A DNA stretch of 64,000 nt from Rhodoferax lithotrophicus (lineage in GTDB: Bacteria > Pseudomonadota > Gammaproteobacteria > Burkholderiales > Burkholderiaceae_C), in assembly GCF_019973615.1 (NCBI RefSeq), contig NZ_AP024238.1, forward strand, positions 3,803,989 through 3,867,988. Direction: 5' to 3'. The position numbers and the translations under genes are program-made. Positions 39,633 through 49,370 of this stretch are shown here, one piece after another. Positions within the stretch are counted from its first letter, which is position 1. Every line of letters starts with the position of its first letter. The notes below the pieces were generated by a model that saw only the letters and a list, made by a program, of their open reading frames with translations, ran no database searches and was not told where the DNA came from.

Positions 39633-40868
39633 ATGCCACAGCGCAAACCCCTGCACCTGCACGTGCCGGAGCCCACCGGGCGTCCAGGACACGACACGGA
39701 TTTTTCTTATCTGCCTTTGTCAGCCGCCGGTGCCAAACGCCGCCCGCCAGTGAATGTGGCGGCGGCACAAACCAACGATCTGGCTTTTGCACTGATCCGC
39801 GTGCTGGACGACAACGGCCATGCTGTTGGCCCCTGGGCTCCAGAAATGGACGTGGCGCTGCTCAAACGCGGCATGCGCGCCATGCTGCTGACCCGGGCCT
39901 TTGATGCCCGCATGCAAATCGCCCAGCGGCAGAAAAAAATGTCGTTTTACATGCAATGCCTGGGCGAAGAAGCCATTGCCTGTGCCCACGCGCTGGCCAT
40001 TGGCGAAGGCGACATGTGTTTCCCCACCTACCGCCAGCAAGGCTTGCTGCTCACTCGCGAGGACAACAACATGGTGGACATGATCTGCCAGCTCTACAGC
40101 AACACACACGACCCGATGAAGGGACGGCAGCTGCCGGTGATGTATTCCAGCAAGAAGCAGGGCTTTTTCTCCATCTCCGGCAACCTCGCCACTCAGGTGA
40201 TCCAGGCCGTGGGCTGGGGCATGGCCAGCGCCATCAAGGGCGACGACAAGGTGGCCAGCGCCTGGATTGGCGACGGTGCCACGGCAGAAGCCGACTTTCA
40301 CACCGCCCTGACCTTTGCCCACGTCTACCGCGCCCCGGTGATCATCAACGTGGTCAACAACCAGTGGGCCATTTCCACCTTTCAGGCGATTGCCGGCGGC
40401 GAAGGCACCACGTTTGCCGCACGCGGCGCGGGCTGCGGCATTGCCTCGCTACGGGTCGATGGCAACGACTTTCTGGCGGTCTACGCCGCCTCGAAATGGG
40501 CGCTGGAACGCGCCCGCAGCAACTTCGGGCCGACCCTGATCGAGTGGGTGACCTACCGCGCCGGGCCGCACTCCACCTCGGATGACCCCAGCAAATACCG
40601 CCCGGCCAATGACGCGGCACGCTTTCCGCTGGGTGACCCGATTGAGCGACTCAAAAAACACCTGATCGTGCTGGGGGCCTGGTCGGATGCCGAACACGAA
40701 GCCACCAAAAAGGCAGTGGAAGCTGAAGTGTCCGCAGCCCAGAAAGAAGCCGAAAAATTCGGCACCCTGGCCGATACCCATAGCCAGGACATCAGCAGCA
40801 TGTTTGAAGATGTCTACCAAGAGATGCCTGCGCATTTGCTGCGTCAGCGTCAAGAGATTGGAGCCTGA
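39633..40868 (+). CDS. bkdA1: Branched-chain 2-oxoacid dehydrogenase E1 alpha subunit
   Basis: The thiamine-diphosphate-binding subunit of the complex that converts 2-oxoisovalerate and related acids from valine, leucine and isoleucine to acyl-CoA. The 411-residue length fits the Pseudomonas-type subunit. The TPP motif runs from GDGATAEADFH to NVVNNQWAIS; the phospho-loop region YRAGPHSTSDDPSKYR is also typical. AAGGAGA precedes the ATG. The E1 beta gene starts 2 bases after its stop. Confidence 0.93.
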   Translation: MPQRKPLHLHVPEPTGRPGHDTDFSYLPLSAAGAKRRPPVNVAAAQTNDLAFALIRVLDDNGHAVGPWAPEMDVALLKRGMRAMLLTRAFDARMQIAQRQKKMSFYMQCLGEEAIACAHALAIGEGDMCFPTYRQQGLLLTREDNNMVDMICQLYSNTHDPMKGRQLPVMYSSKKQGFFSISGNLATQVIQAVGWGMASAIKGDDKVASAWIGDGATAEADFHTALTFAHVYRAPVIINVVNNQWAISTFQAIAGGEGTTFAARGAGCGIASLRVDGNDFLAVYAASKWALERARSNFGPTLIEWVTYRAGPHSTSDDPSKYRPANDAARFPLGDPIERLKKHLIVLGAWSDAEHEATKKAVEAEVSAAQKEAEKFGTLADTHSQDISSMFEDVYQEMPAHLLRQRQEIGA

Positions 40869-40870
40869 TC

Positions 40871-41902
40871 ATGACCGAGACCTTGAAAACCAGCCCCATG
40901 ACCATGATCCAGGCCCTGCGCTCCGCCATGGACGTGATGCTGCAGCGCGACCCCAATGTGGTGGTTTACGGCCAGGATGTCGGCTACTTTGGCGGCGTGT
41001 TTCGTTGCACCGAAGGCTTGCAGCAGAAATTTGGCAACCAACGTGTATTTGACGCGCCCATTTCCGAGGGCGGTATTGTCGGCACGGCCGTCGGCATGGC
41101 CGCTTATGGCCTGCGCCCGGTGGTCGAAATCCAGTTTGCCGATTATGTGTACCCGGCCACCGATCAGATCGTGTCAGAGGCGGCACGCCTGCGCTACCGC
41201 TCGGCGGGTGACTTCACCTGCCCCTTGACCATCCGCATGCCTTGCGGCGGTGGCATTTATGGAGGACAAACCCACAGCCAGAGCCCTGAGGCCATGTTCA
41301 CCCAGGTGTGCGGCCTGCGCACTGTGATGCCATCGAACCCGTATGATGCCAAAGGCTTGCTGATTGCATCGATTGAAAACAACGACCCCGTGATCTTTCT
41401 GGAGCCCAAACGCCTGTACAACGGCCCGTTTGACGGCCACCATGAGCGCCCTGTCGTGCCCTGGAGCAAACACCCACTGGGCGAAGTGCCTGAAGGCTAC
41501 TACACCGTGCCGCTGGACAGTGCGCGCATCACCCGCCCTGGCAACTCAGTCACGGTGATTGCCTATGGGACGATGGTGCATGTGGCCGAAGCCGCCGCAC
41601 TGGAAAGTGGTGTGGATGCCGAGATCATCGATCTGCGCAGCCTGTGGCCGCTGGATCTGGACACCCTGGTAGCCTCGGTCAAGAAAACCGGGCGCTGCGT
41701 GATCGTGCACGAAGCCACCCGCACCAATGGGCTCGGGGCGGAACTGCTGGCCCTGATGCAAGAGCATTGTTTCTACCACCTGCAAGCGCCGATTGAGCGG
41801 GTCACGGGCTGGGACACACCCTACCCGCACGCGCAGGAGTGGTCGTATTTTCCGGGGCCGGCGCGTGTGGCGGCGGCTCTGCAACGTGTGATGGAGGCTT
41901 GA
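40871..41902 (+). CDS. bkdA2: Branched-chain 2-oxoacid dehydrogenase E1 beta subunit
   Basis: A 343-residue transketolase-like partner of E1 alpha. Features include VVVYGQDVGYFGGVFRCTEG near residue 35, FDAPISEGGIVGTAVGMA, and VEIQFADYVYPATDQIVSEA. The C-terminal transketolase domain has VTVIAYGTMVHVAEAAAL and IDLRSLWPLDLDTL. Coupled by a 2-base gap to E1 alpha and by 3 bases to E2. Confidence 0.94.
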   Translation: MTETLKTSPMTMIQALRSAMDVMLQRDPNVVVYGQDVGYFGGVFRCTEGLQQKFGNQRVFDAPISEGGIVGTAVGMAAYGLRPVVEIQFADYVYPATDQIVSEAARLRYRSAGDFTCPLTIRMPCGGGIYGGQTHSQSPEAMFTQVCGLRTVMPSNPYDAKGLLIASIENNDPVIFLEPKRLYNGPFDGHHERPVVPWSKHPLGEVPEGYYTVPLDSARITRPGNSVTVIAYGTMVHVAEAAALESGVDAEIIDLRSLWPLDLDTLVASVKKTGRCVIVHEATRTNGLGAELLALMQEHCFYHLQAPIERVTGWDTPYPHAQEWSYFPGPARVAAALQRVMEA

Positions 41903-41905
41903 ACC

Positions 41906-43192
41906 ATGACCCTACAAACCATCAAGATGCCCGACATTGGCGAAGGCATTGCCGAAGTGGAACTGGTCGCATGGCATGTCAAGGTTGGCGACGTGGTCGC
42001 AGAAGACCAGATCCTGGCCGATGTGATGACAGACAAAGCCACGGTAGAAATTCCGTCACATGTGGCGGGCACCGTGGTGTCACTCAACGCTGCGGTGGGT
42101 CAGGTGGTGGCGGTTGGCACCGAAATTATTCATATCAATTCGTCTGCAGAACCCGTATTACCTGCGCAAGCAGCTACGATTATTGAAGCACCTGCGCAGA
42201 CCGAACAAGCCCCTGAAGTGCCCGAAAAACAGCCGGAGAGACCGGCATCATCATCACCAGCAGCCTCTGAACCGGCTCCAGCAGTCAGTGTTTCGGGTAT
42301 CGGCTTGTGCAGCAGCCACCCCATCGCGGCCCCCGCTGTGCGTCGACTGGCCTGGGAATGGGGGGTGGATTTGAGCCAAGTGCCAGCCACCGGCCCGGCT
42401 GGGCGCATCACGCAGGCTGATTTGCAAGACTACGCCACCAAACGCTCTGATATTAATAGCTGTTTGCGCAATGAGGACGGGCGCTACAAGGCCATGGAGG
42501 CCCAAGAAACGATTCCAGTGATTGGCCTGCGACGCAAAATCGCGCAAAAAATGCAGGAAGCCAAGCGGCACATCCCCCACTTCACATATGTTGAAGAAAT
42601 CGATGTGACCGAGTTGGAGGAGCTGCGTGCGCGCCTGAATACGCAGTACGGTGCCAGCCGTGGCCGCTTGACCCTGCTGCCGTTTTTAATGCGTGCCATG
42701 GTTTTGGCGGTGCGCGACCACCCGGAGGTGAATGCCCGTTATGACGACGATGTCAACCAGTTGACACGGTTTTCGGCGGTGCATCTGGGCATTGCCACCC
42801 AAACCAGCGGTGGCCTGATGGTGCCGGTGATTCGCCATGCTGAAACGCTGGACTTGTGGGCCAGTGCTGCGGCGGTGCTGCGCGTCAGCGAAGCGGCCCG
42901 CAGCGGCCGGGCCACGCGGGAGGACCTGAGTGGCTCCACCCTCACCTTGACCAGCCTGGGTGCCCTGGGCGGAATCGTCAGCACGCCGGTGATCAACTAC
43001 CCGGAGGTGGCTATTGTGGGCACCAACCGCATCGTCGAGCGGCCCATGATCAAAAGTGGGCTGGTGACGGCACGCAAGATGATGAACCTGTCGAGCTCAT
43101 TTGACCACCGGGTGGTGGACGGCATGCAGGCCGCCGAGTTCATTCAGCAGATTCGCGGCACACTGGAGTGCCCAGGCACGCTGCTGGTTTAA
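41906..43192 (+). CDS. bkdB: Branched-chain 2-oxoacid dehydrogenase E2 (dihydrolipoyl transacylase)
   Basis: A 428-residue core enzyme of the complex. One lipoyl domain (residues 1-77, lipoylated Lys44 in VMTDKATVEIP), an Ala/Pro/Glu-rich linker, an E3-binding domain (APAVRRLAWEWGVDLSQVPA near 140) and the catalytic domain ending with SSSFDHRVVDGMQAAEFIQQ. No E3 (dihydrolipoamide dehydrogenase) gene follows, so a shared E3 must be used. Its stop overlaps that of cheB on the other strand inside the palindrome GTTTAAAC. Confidence 0.94.
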   Translation: MTLQTIKMPDIGEGIAEVELVAWHVKVGDVVAEDQILADVMTDKATVEIPSHVAGTVVSLNAAVGQVVAVGTEIIHINSSAEPVLPAQAATIIEAPAQTEQAPEVPEKQPERPASSSPAASEPAPAVSVSGIGLCSSHPIAAPAVRRLAWEWGVDLSQVPATGPAGRITQADLQDYATKRSDINSCLRNEDGRYKAMEAQETIPVIGLRRKIAQKMQEAKRHIPHFTYVEEIDVTELEELRARLNTQYGASRGRLTLLPFLMRAMVLAVRDHPEVNARYDDDVNQLTRFSAVHLGIATQTSGGLMVPVIRHAETLDLWASAAAVLRVSEAARSGRATREDLSGSTLTLTSLGALGGIVSTPVINYPEVAIVGTNRIVERPMIKSGLVTARKMMNLSSSFDHRVVDGMQAAEFIQQIRGTLECPGTLLV

Positions 43193-44271
43193 ACGCGGAA
43201 ACGGTCTGCCGAGGCGTTGAGTTTGGCGATCAACGCCCCGGCAATATCCTTCAACGGCAGGACTTCATCTGCGGCACCATGGGCAATGGCCTCTTTGGGC
43301 ATCCCAAACACCACGCAAGAGGCTTCATCCTGCACAAAGTTGTAGCTCCCCGCATCTTTCATTTCCCGCATGGCTTTGGCACCATCATTGCCCATCCCGG
43401 TGAGCATGATGCCAAAGGCATTACGCCCGGCCACTTTGGCCCCGGATCTGAACAGAACCTCTACCGAAGGCTTGTGCCGGTTGACGGGCTCACCGTCTTC
43501 CACCACGGCCACATAATTGGCTCCGCTGCGGTCAACCCTGAACTGTTTACCACCCGGGGCCAGATAGGCGTGCCCCGGCAGGATGCGTTCGCCATTGACG
43601 GCTTCTCTCACCGCTATGCGGCACAGGCTGTTGAGTCGTGCTGCAAAACTGGTCGTGAAGCCCGGCGGCATATGCTGGGTAATAACAATCGCCGGAAAAT
43701 CTGCCGGCAAGGGGGTGAGCACCTCCTTGATGGCCTCGGTTCCACCCGTCGAAGCTCCAATAAATACCAATTTTTCAGTGGACACCCGCCCCAACAAGGT
43801 CACGGGTACACGTGCTTCAGGTGCTTTGTCTGGGTTTGCTGCCGCTACCTGAGGCCCAAGGCGGCGGATATGTGCGTTGGCGGCAATGCGGATTTTTTCG
43901 ACAATTTGGGTCGACAACTCGTTCAAACCATCTGCAACACCCATGCGGGGTTTGGAGACAAAGTCCACCGCACCGAGTTCAAGGGCCTTCATGGTGACCT
44001 CTGCACCACGCTCTGTCAGCGTTGAAATCATCACCACCGGCATAGGCCGAAGGCGCATCAAACGCCCCAAAAAATCAATGCCATCCATACGGGGCATTTC
44101 GATGTCCAGCGTGATGACATCGGGATTTAACTCGCGAATCATTTCACGCGCAATCAAGGGGTCGTGAGCCGCCCCCACACATTCCATGTCGGGCTGGCGG
44201 TTGATGATGCCTGCCAACAGGCTGCGCACCAGCGCAGAATCATCCACCACCACAATACGAATCTTTTTCAA
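43189..44271 (-). CDS. cheB: Chemotaxis protein-glutamate methylesterase/deamidase CheB
   Basis: Removes methyl groups from chemoreceptors and deamidates them. The 360-residue protein has an N-terminal receiver (Asp56 in LDIEMPRMDG) and a C-terminal esterase domain with Ser in FIGASTGGTEAI, His in ITQHMPPGF and Asp in GMGNDGAKAM. The start codon appears to be TTG at 44271, with AGGA six bases upstream and no in-frame ATG nearby. It ends the che operon, 9 bases after cheD. Confidence 0.96.
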   Translation of the reverse strand: MKKIRIVVVDDSALVRSLLAGIINRQPDMECVGAAHDPLIAREMIRELNPDVITLDIEMPRMDGIDFLGRLMRLRPMPVVMISTLTERGAEVTMKALELGAVDFVSKPRMGVADGLNELSTQIVEKIRIAANAHIRRLGPQVAAANPDKAPEARVPVTLLGRVSTEKLVFIGASTGGTEAIKEVLTPLPADFPAIVITQHMPPGFTTSFAARLNSLCRIAVREAVNGERILPGHAYLAPGGKQFRVDRSGANYVAVVEDGEPVNRHKPSVEVLFRSGAKVAGRNAFGIMLTGMGNDGAKAMREMKDAGSYNFVQDEASCVVFGMPKEAIAHGAADEVLPLKDIAGALIAKLNASADRFRV

Positions 44272-44280
44272 TATTGATCC

Positions 44281-44928
44281 TCAAAACAAATCAACAGAGC
44301 CACCGGCGGTGGTCTTGGCCATAAAGGCAGCATTGCCTTTGCGCTCTTCGACAACCAGCGTTTCCGGGTGGGAATGTGCCAAGCGTTTCACCAAGGCTCT
44401 GCCAGTCACAGGAAAATAACAAACTTTTCTGGGGTGAATGTCCAAAACGTCTTGTGACACCACCGGTATACGCTCGGTAGACAAGTAATCCAGCACAAAT
44501 TTGGTGTTTCGCTCGCCCACATTCATCGAGGTAAACCCGGCCATGACCTGCGCACCGCCAAATACCTTGGCCTGCATGGTTTCACGCCGAGCACCCATCT
44601 TGAGCATTTGGTTGATCAACAGCTCCATGGCATAAGAGCCATAGCGACCACCACCATCATTCCCATCTCCTTCAGGCAACATGAAATGATTCATGCCACC
44701 GGCTCTGATGCGACCGTCCCAAATACAAGCCGAGATACAAGAACCCAATACGGTCATGATCATGATGTCTTCGCCGGACACAAAGTACTCCCCCGGAAGT
44801 ACCTTGACGGCATCGTACTGAAAGTGATGATCGCTGTAAAAAAAGGATGCCTCCCCCGGATTACGCGGCAAAGACTTCAAATAGTCGATTCTGGACGCGC
44901 GAGCGCTGGCAACTTTAGCGACGCTCAT
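44281..44928 (-). CDS. cheD: Chemoreceptor glutamine deamidase CheD
   Basis: Deamidates glutamines on chemoreceptors and can interact with CheC or CheY-P. The 215-residue protein has the catalytic cysteine in MTVLGSCISACIWD and histidine in GGMNHFMLPEG, followed by KVFGGAQVM. Start ATG 44928 lies inside the cheR gene (14-base overlap), so the two are coupled. Confidence 0.95.
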   Translation of the reverse strand: MSVAKVASARASRIDYLKSLPRNPGEASFFYSDHHFQYDAVKVLPGEYFVSGEDIMIMTVLGSCISACIWDGRIRAGGMNHFMLPEGDGNDGGGRYGSYAMELLINQMLKMGARRETMQAKVFGGAQVMAGFTSMNVGERNTKFVLDYLSTERIPVVSQDVLDIHPRKVCYFPVTGRALVKRLAHSHPETLVVEERKGNAAFMAKTTAGGSVDLF

Positions 44929-45778
44929 ACACGGTTTTTCCCTTCAAGACAAACAGATCGCGCGACTCACTGAAATTTTCAGCATGTCCGACAAACAATA
45001 AACCCCCAGGTACCATCACACGGTAGATACGCTCCAACACCTTGCGCTGGGTTGGGGCATCAAAATAAATCATGACATTGCGACAGAAAACCATGTCAAA
45101 GGGTTCGCGAAACGGCCAATCGTCGCGCACCAAGTTAACCATGATGAACTCCACCATACGCTGCAATTCGGGTTTGACACGAACCATCCCACTGTTGGAA
45201 GCCTTGCCCTTTAAAAAATATCTTTGCAGTTGGCTTTCAGTTACGTTTTTCAGGTTTTCCAGACGATAAACACCTTGACTGGCCATGGCCAGAACCTTGG
45301 AGTCAATGTCACTGGCCATCAACTTGAATGGCGCATTGGCACCCAGCGCATCCACTGCGGTCATGAGAATGGAATAAGGCTCTTCACCGGTAGAAGCCGC
45401 ACTGCACCAAACCCGCCAATGTGTATGTTCTTTATGCGCTTTCAGGTGCTCACTAAAAACCTGAAAATGGTGATGCTCACGGAAAAACGAAGTCAAGTTG
45501 GTGGTTAAGGCATTGATAAATTCTTGCCACTCGGCACCATCCTGTGCTTCAAGCCAGCTTAGATAGGCCTTGAAACTCTGGTGCCCGGTTTCCCTCAAGC
45601 GTCGCGATAAACGGCTGTACACCATGGCATGTTTGCCATCGTGCAAACTGATACCCGCACGCTGGTAGATCAGGGCCTGGACGCGGCTGAAATCTGCATC
45701 TGACCAAGCAAACTCACGGCCTTGCACATCGGTCAAGCCAGGGTCTTGCTGAAACTGACCTGATGGAAATACGGACAT
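44915..45778 (-). CDS. cheR: Chemotaxis protein methyltransferase CheR
   Basis: Methylates glutamates on chemoreceptors using SAM. The 287-residue protein has an N-terminal helical domain and a C-terminal Rossmann domain with VWCSAASTGEEPYSILM (SAM motif I), DMVFCRNVMIYFD and PGGLLFVGHAENF. It lies between cheW and cheD on the minus strand. Confidence 0.96.
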   Translation of the reverse strand: MSVFPSGQFQQDPGLTDVQGREFAWSDADFSRVQALIYQRAGISLHDGKHAMVYSRLSRRLRETGHQSFKAYLSWLEAQDGAEWQEFINALTTNLTSFFREHHHFQVFSEHLKAHKEHTHWRVWCSAASTGEEPYSILMTAVDALGANAPFKLMASDIDSKVLAMASQGVYRLENLKNVTESQLQRYFLKGKASNSGMVRVKPELQRMVEFIMVNLVRDDWPFREPFDMVFCRNVMIYFDAPTQRKVLERIYRVMVPGGLLFVGHAENFSESRDLFVLKGKTVYERR

Positions 45779-45797
45779 ATCAATGCAGTTTAAGACC

Positions 45798-46286
45798 TCA
45801 ACAGGGGTCAGACACCAGCCCCATGTCTACACCAGACATCAGCTTTTCAATGTCAAGCAAGATCAGCATCCGGTCTGCCAACGCACCCAGACCAATCACA
45901 CAATCCCGGTCAATCACACTGTCGACCTCTGGCGCTGGGCGCTGATTTTCAGGGGAAAGTTCCATCACATCGCTGACCGAGTCCACCACAATGCCCACAA
46001 TACGGTGATGCAAGTGAAGAATGATGACCACGGTGAACGCATCGTATTGGGCGTTGGCGCAATTGAACTTCAACCGCATGTCCACAATGGGCACGATCGT
46101 GCCGCGCAAATTCACCACCCCCTTGAGAAAGGAGGGCGCATTGGCAATACGCGTAGGTGGCTCGTAACCACGAATTTCCTGCACTTTCAAGATGTCAATA
46201 CCGTACTCTTCACGGTCAAGCCTGAAGGTGAGGTACTCACGGGCTCCAACAGACACCACATCATTTACTTTTTCAATTGCACTCAT
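45798..46286 (-). CDS. cheW: Chemotaxis coupling protein CheW
   Basis: A 162-residue adaptor that links receptors to CheA. Typical SH3-like subdomain motifs are FRLDREEYGIDILKVQEI near residue 22, FLKGVVNLRGTIVPIVDMRL near 53 and VGIVVDSVSDVMELSPE near 95. It lies 28 bases after cheA in the same operon. Confidence 0.96.
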   Translation of the reverse strand: MSAIEKVNDVVSVGAREYLTFRLDREEYGIDILKVQEIRGYEPPTRIANAPSFLKGVVNLRGTIVPIVDMRLKFNCANAQYDAFTVVIILHLHHRIVGIVVDSVSDVMELSPENQRPAPEVDSVIDRDCVIGLGALADRMLILLDIEKLMSGVDMGLVSDPC

Positions 46287-46314
46287 GTTGTTTCTCCTGA
46301 ACCGTGCCCGGCTA

Positions 46315-48414
46315 TCAGTGCCGTGAACGACGTACCAACGCAGCAGTGTCCAAAATCAAGGCCACTTTGCCGTCGCCAAGAATCGTTGCCCCCGAAACGT
46401 TAGGTACCTTGCGGTAGTTGGACTCGAGGTTTTTCACCACCACCTGTTGCTGGCCCAGCAACTCATCCACCAACAACACCACACGACTACCTTCCGCCTC
46501 AATCACCACCATGATGTCACTGACCTTTTCCGAATCAAATCGAGGTACCTGAAACACCTTTTCAAGCTCAATGACTGGCATGTATTCATCACGTACCTTG
46601 ACCAACTGTGCATCCTGACCCACGGTACTGACCGCCTCAGACTTGACCTGGAACGACTCCACCACGGAAGACAGCGGCAGGATGTACACCTCATTGCCGA
46701 CACCTACCGACATGCCATCCATGATGGCCAAAGTTAACGGCAAACGCACCGACACCCTCATGCCGTAACCTTCTGCCGACTCAATGTCAACGGTACCGTT
46801 GAGCGAGGTGATGTTCCGTTTGACCACATCCATACCCACACCGCGTCCAGATACGTCTGTAACCACCTCGGCGGTCGAAAATCCAGGCGCAAAAATCAAC
46901 TGCCAAACTTCTGCATCGGTCATGCTGTCCGAAACATCCAGCCCCTTCTCTCGGGCTTTGGCTAGAATTTTTTCGCGTGACATGCCGCGCCCATCATCGC
47001 GTACCTCAATCACAATGGATCCGCCTTGATGAGACGCAGACAAAGTAATGGTGCCAGTTTCTGACTTGCCAGCACGTACACGATCGGCGGGCAGCTCAAT
47101 CCCATGATCACAACTGTTACGCACCAAATGTGTCAGAGGATCGGTGATTTTCTCAACCAGGCCCTTGTCAAGCTCTGTCGCTTCACCTTGCGTCACAAAC
47201 TCCACTTTTTTACCCAACTTGCCCGCCAAATCACGCAGCATGCGCGGAAAACGGCTGAACACAATCGACATGGGAATCATCCGAATCGACATCACCGACT
47301 CTTGCAGGTCCCGAGTGTTGCGATCCAAATCGGTTAACCCGGTCAATAGCTGTTGGTACAAGGCAGGGTCCAGCGCACGACTGTTTTGAGCAAGCATGGC
47401 CTGCGTGATCACCAGTTCACCCACCAGATTGATCAACTGATCCACTTTATTAATCGCCACACGAATAGTGGCCGCTTCTGGCTGAGCGCCCACAGGACCT
47501 ATGGCCGGGGCAGACTTGGCTGCAGATTTGGTCACATTCACCTGGACGGCTTCAACAGCCTGAACGACCGGTTCGGCTACAACCGAGGGCTCAACGGCAA
47601 CCTGGGGTGCGCCTGGGGCACCCTCAAAAAAACCAAAACCGGTTTCAACAGATGCTTCTGCTTGTTTATCCTGAATCACCACTTGTTCACGTGATACATG
47701 AAACACAAACAAATCCAGCAAATCTTCGTTGGTGGACGTGGTGTTCACTTCAAACAAACGGCTACCCGTAGCCGTTCTTGGAAGCTCTTTGATGTCACCC
47801 AAACCAGGAATATCACGAAACAGTTCCTTCAAGGCATCGGCTTGCTCCTGACGTTCCATCTTGCTGATGGTAATCAAAAGATGTCGAACCCCATCTGCAG
47901 TTGGCTTGGCCACTGACAAGACAGCTGCTGACTTAACCTCAGACTCCACAACAGGTTTTGCTGCCGGAGCCACTTGCACAGGCGGGGTTTCACCATTGAC
48001 CAAGGCACGTATGCGACGAACCAGATCTGCAGTGGGAGGACCTTCACCTGTATCTCCAGCCTGATGCCGCGCCAACAAGCCACGTGAAGCATCTGCTGAT
48101 TCCAGCAACACATCGACCATCGCAGAGTTGGGTTGCAACTCATGTCGACGCAAGCGATCCAAAAGCGACTCCATCTGATGAGTCAATTCAGCGACATCAG
48201 AAAAACCAAAAGTAGCGGCACCACCCTTGACGGAATGTGCACAACGGAAAATACCATTCAACTCTTCATCATCCGCAGTTTCCAGATTCAAGTTGAGCAA
48301 CATCTGCTCCATCAAATCGAGATTTTCGCCAGCTTCCTCAAAGAAAATTTGATAGAACTGACTTAAATCAAAGTCAGCTCCTGAACCACCTGAATCCTGA
48401 TGCACTTCAGCCAT
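46315..48414 (-). CDS. cheA: Chemotaxis histidine kinase CheA
   Basis: A 699-residue kinase that phosphorylates CheY and CheB. An Hpt domain (phospho-acceptor His60 in RCAHSVKGGAATFG) comes first; a P2-like region follows around 170-260; dimerisation starts near IRVAINKVDQLINLVGELVI. The ATP-binding domain has LVRNSCDHGIELP, VRDDGRGMSREK and STAEVVTDVSGRGVGMDVVK. A C-terminal CheW-like domain ends the protein (VRDEYMPVIELEKVFQV). Normal architecture. Confidence 0.97.
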   Translation of the reverse strand: MAEVHQDSGGSGADFDLSQFYQIFFEEAGENLDLMEQMLLNLNLETADDEELNGIFRCAHSVKGGAATFGFSDVAELTHQMESLLDRLRRHELQPNSAMVDVLLESADASRGLLARHQAGDTGEGPPTADLVRRIRALVNGETPPVQVAPAAKPVVESEVKSAAVLSVAKPTADGVRHLLITISKMERQEQADALKELFRDIPGLGDIKELPRTATGSRLFEVNTTSTNEDLLDLFVFHVSREQVVIQDKQAEASVETGFGFFEGAPGAPQVAVEPSVVAEPVVQAVEAVQVNVTKSAAKSAPAIGPVGAQPEAATIRVAINKVDQLINLVGELVITQAMLAQNSRALDPALYQQLLTGLTDLDRNTRDLQESVMSIRMIPMSIVFSRFPRMLRDLAGKLGKKVEFVTQGEATELDKGLVEKITDPLTHLVRNSCDHGIELPADRVRAGKSETGTITLSASHQGGSIVIEVRDDGRGMSREKILAKAREKGLDVSDSMTDAEVWQLIFAPGFSTAEVVTDVSGRGVGMDVVKRNITSLNGTVDIESAEGYGMRVSVRLPLTLAIMDGMSVGVGNEVYILPLSSVVESFQVKSEAVSTVGQDAQLVKVRDEYMPVIELEKVFQVPRFDSEKVSDIMVVIEAEGSRVVLLVDELLGQQQVVVKNLESNYRKVPNVSGATILGDGKVALILDTAALVRRSRH

Positions 48415-48457
48415 ATCTGTCTCCTGACGAATTCTTGAACCTGGTAATAAAAAGTAC

Positions 48458-48820
48458 TTACTTGATGACTTTTTTGATGACTTCTATCAATCTTATAGGG
48501 TCAAAAGGCTTCACCAGCCAGCCTGTAGCACCCGCGGCCCGACCCGCTTGCTTCATGAGATCACTGGATTCCGTGGTGAGCATCAAAATGGGCGTTGACT
48601 TGAAATTGGGATGCTCACGCAACTTGCGTGTCAAACCCAAGCCATCTAGGCGTGGCATATTTTGGTCTGTTAAAACCAGATCAAAAACCTGTGTTTGTGC
48701 TTTCTCAAACGCATCCACACCATCCACAGCCTCTACCACCTGATACCCGGCACCAACCAGAGTGAATGACACCATCTTGCGCATTGACGGCGAATCATCT
48801 ACAGCGAGTATTAAAGGCAT
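48458..48820 (-). CDS. cheY: Chemotaxis response regulator CheY
   Basis: A 120-residue single-domain receiver that, when phosphorylated, binds the flagellar switch protein FliM. Acidic pair in LAVDDSPSMRKMV, phospho-acceptor Asp52 in LTDQNMPRLDG, Thr in MLTTESS and Lys in WLVKPFDP are all present. ATG 48820 has GGAG just upstream; the frame extends 7 codons further. Confidence 0.93.
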   Translation of the reverse strand: MPLILAVDDSPSMRKMVSFTLVGAGYQVVEAVDGVDAFEKAQTQVFDLVLTDQNMPRLDGLGLTRKLREHPNFKSTPILMLTTESSDLMKQAGRAAGATGWLVKPFDPIRLIEVIKKVIK

Positions 48821-48852
48821 GAATAACTCCGACAAATTCAATCTAAAAACAC

Positions 48853-49302
48853 TTAGAACAGCTCAATCGATCCAGCCTGCATTTCGTCTTGAGTAACCGG
48901 ATTGGGTCGCTCGGGAACATCTTCGACAAATGGCACGGCTTCTCCGTCCTCGTAACCCATCGCATCAGATGCCAAGCGATAAGCGCAGCCTTGCAATATC
49001 TTCGAGGTGTGCCCGATCAACTGCGAGGCCATATCCTGGAACTGCAACTCTGTCACTGCGGCATGCAAAGCTGTACGAACCCCTTCGAGCTCTTTAACAG
49101 CGACCAGTGCAGGATCAGAAAGATTGGCACTGGCTGCCGTAAAGCGCAACATCAGGTTTTCCATGGTGTGCGCCAGTAAACCGTCGAGTCGATTGAGATC
49201 GTGCACAACCACCAACAAAGAATCCTGCACCTCTGCAACCAGCATCACAGGCAATTCAACTGTCGGAACCGAAAATGGCGTTTGATCAGGCGATATGGCC
49301 AA
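48853..49302 (-). CDS. Short CheZ-like chemotaxis protein
   Basis: A 149-residue helical protein at the head of the che operon. ELQFQDMASQLIGH resembles the CheZ active site, keeping the Asp and the Gln four residues later that dephosphorylate CheY-P. The extreme C-terminus TQDEMQAGSIELF could act like the CheY-binding tail of CheZ. It is shorter than CheZ (about 210 residues). The start codon is TTG at 49302 with GGAG 7 bases upstream; an out-of-frame ATG overlaps it. CheZ function is an inference. Confidence 0.6.
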   Translation of the reverse strand: MAISPDQTPFSVPTVELPVMLVAEVQDSLLVVVHDLNRLDGLLAHTMENLMLRFTAASANLSDPALVAVKELEGVRTALHAAVTELQFQDMASQLIGHTSKILQGCAYRLASDAMGYEDGEAVPFVEDVPERPNPVTQDEMQAGSIELF

Positions 49303-49370
49303 TCATCTCTCCTATGAACGCACGACAAACCAGATAAGCTTTACTATTGAAGACAATCATAGCGCCAATC

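Noticed and set aside
42447..42475. Possible repeat fragment in the bkdB linker (AATAGCTGTTTGCGC)
   Set aside because: Too short and diverged to separate from chance.
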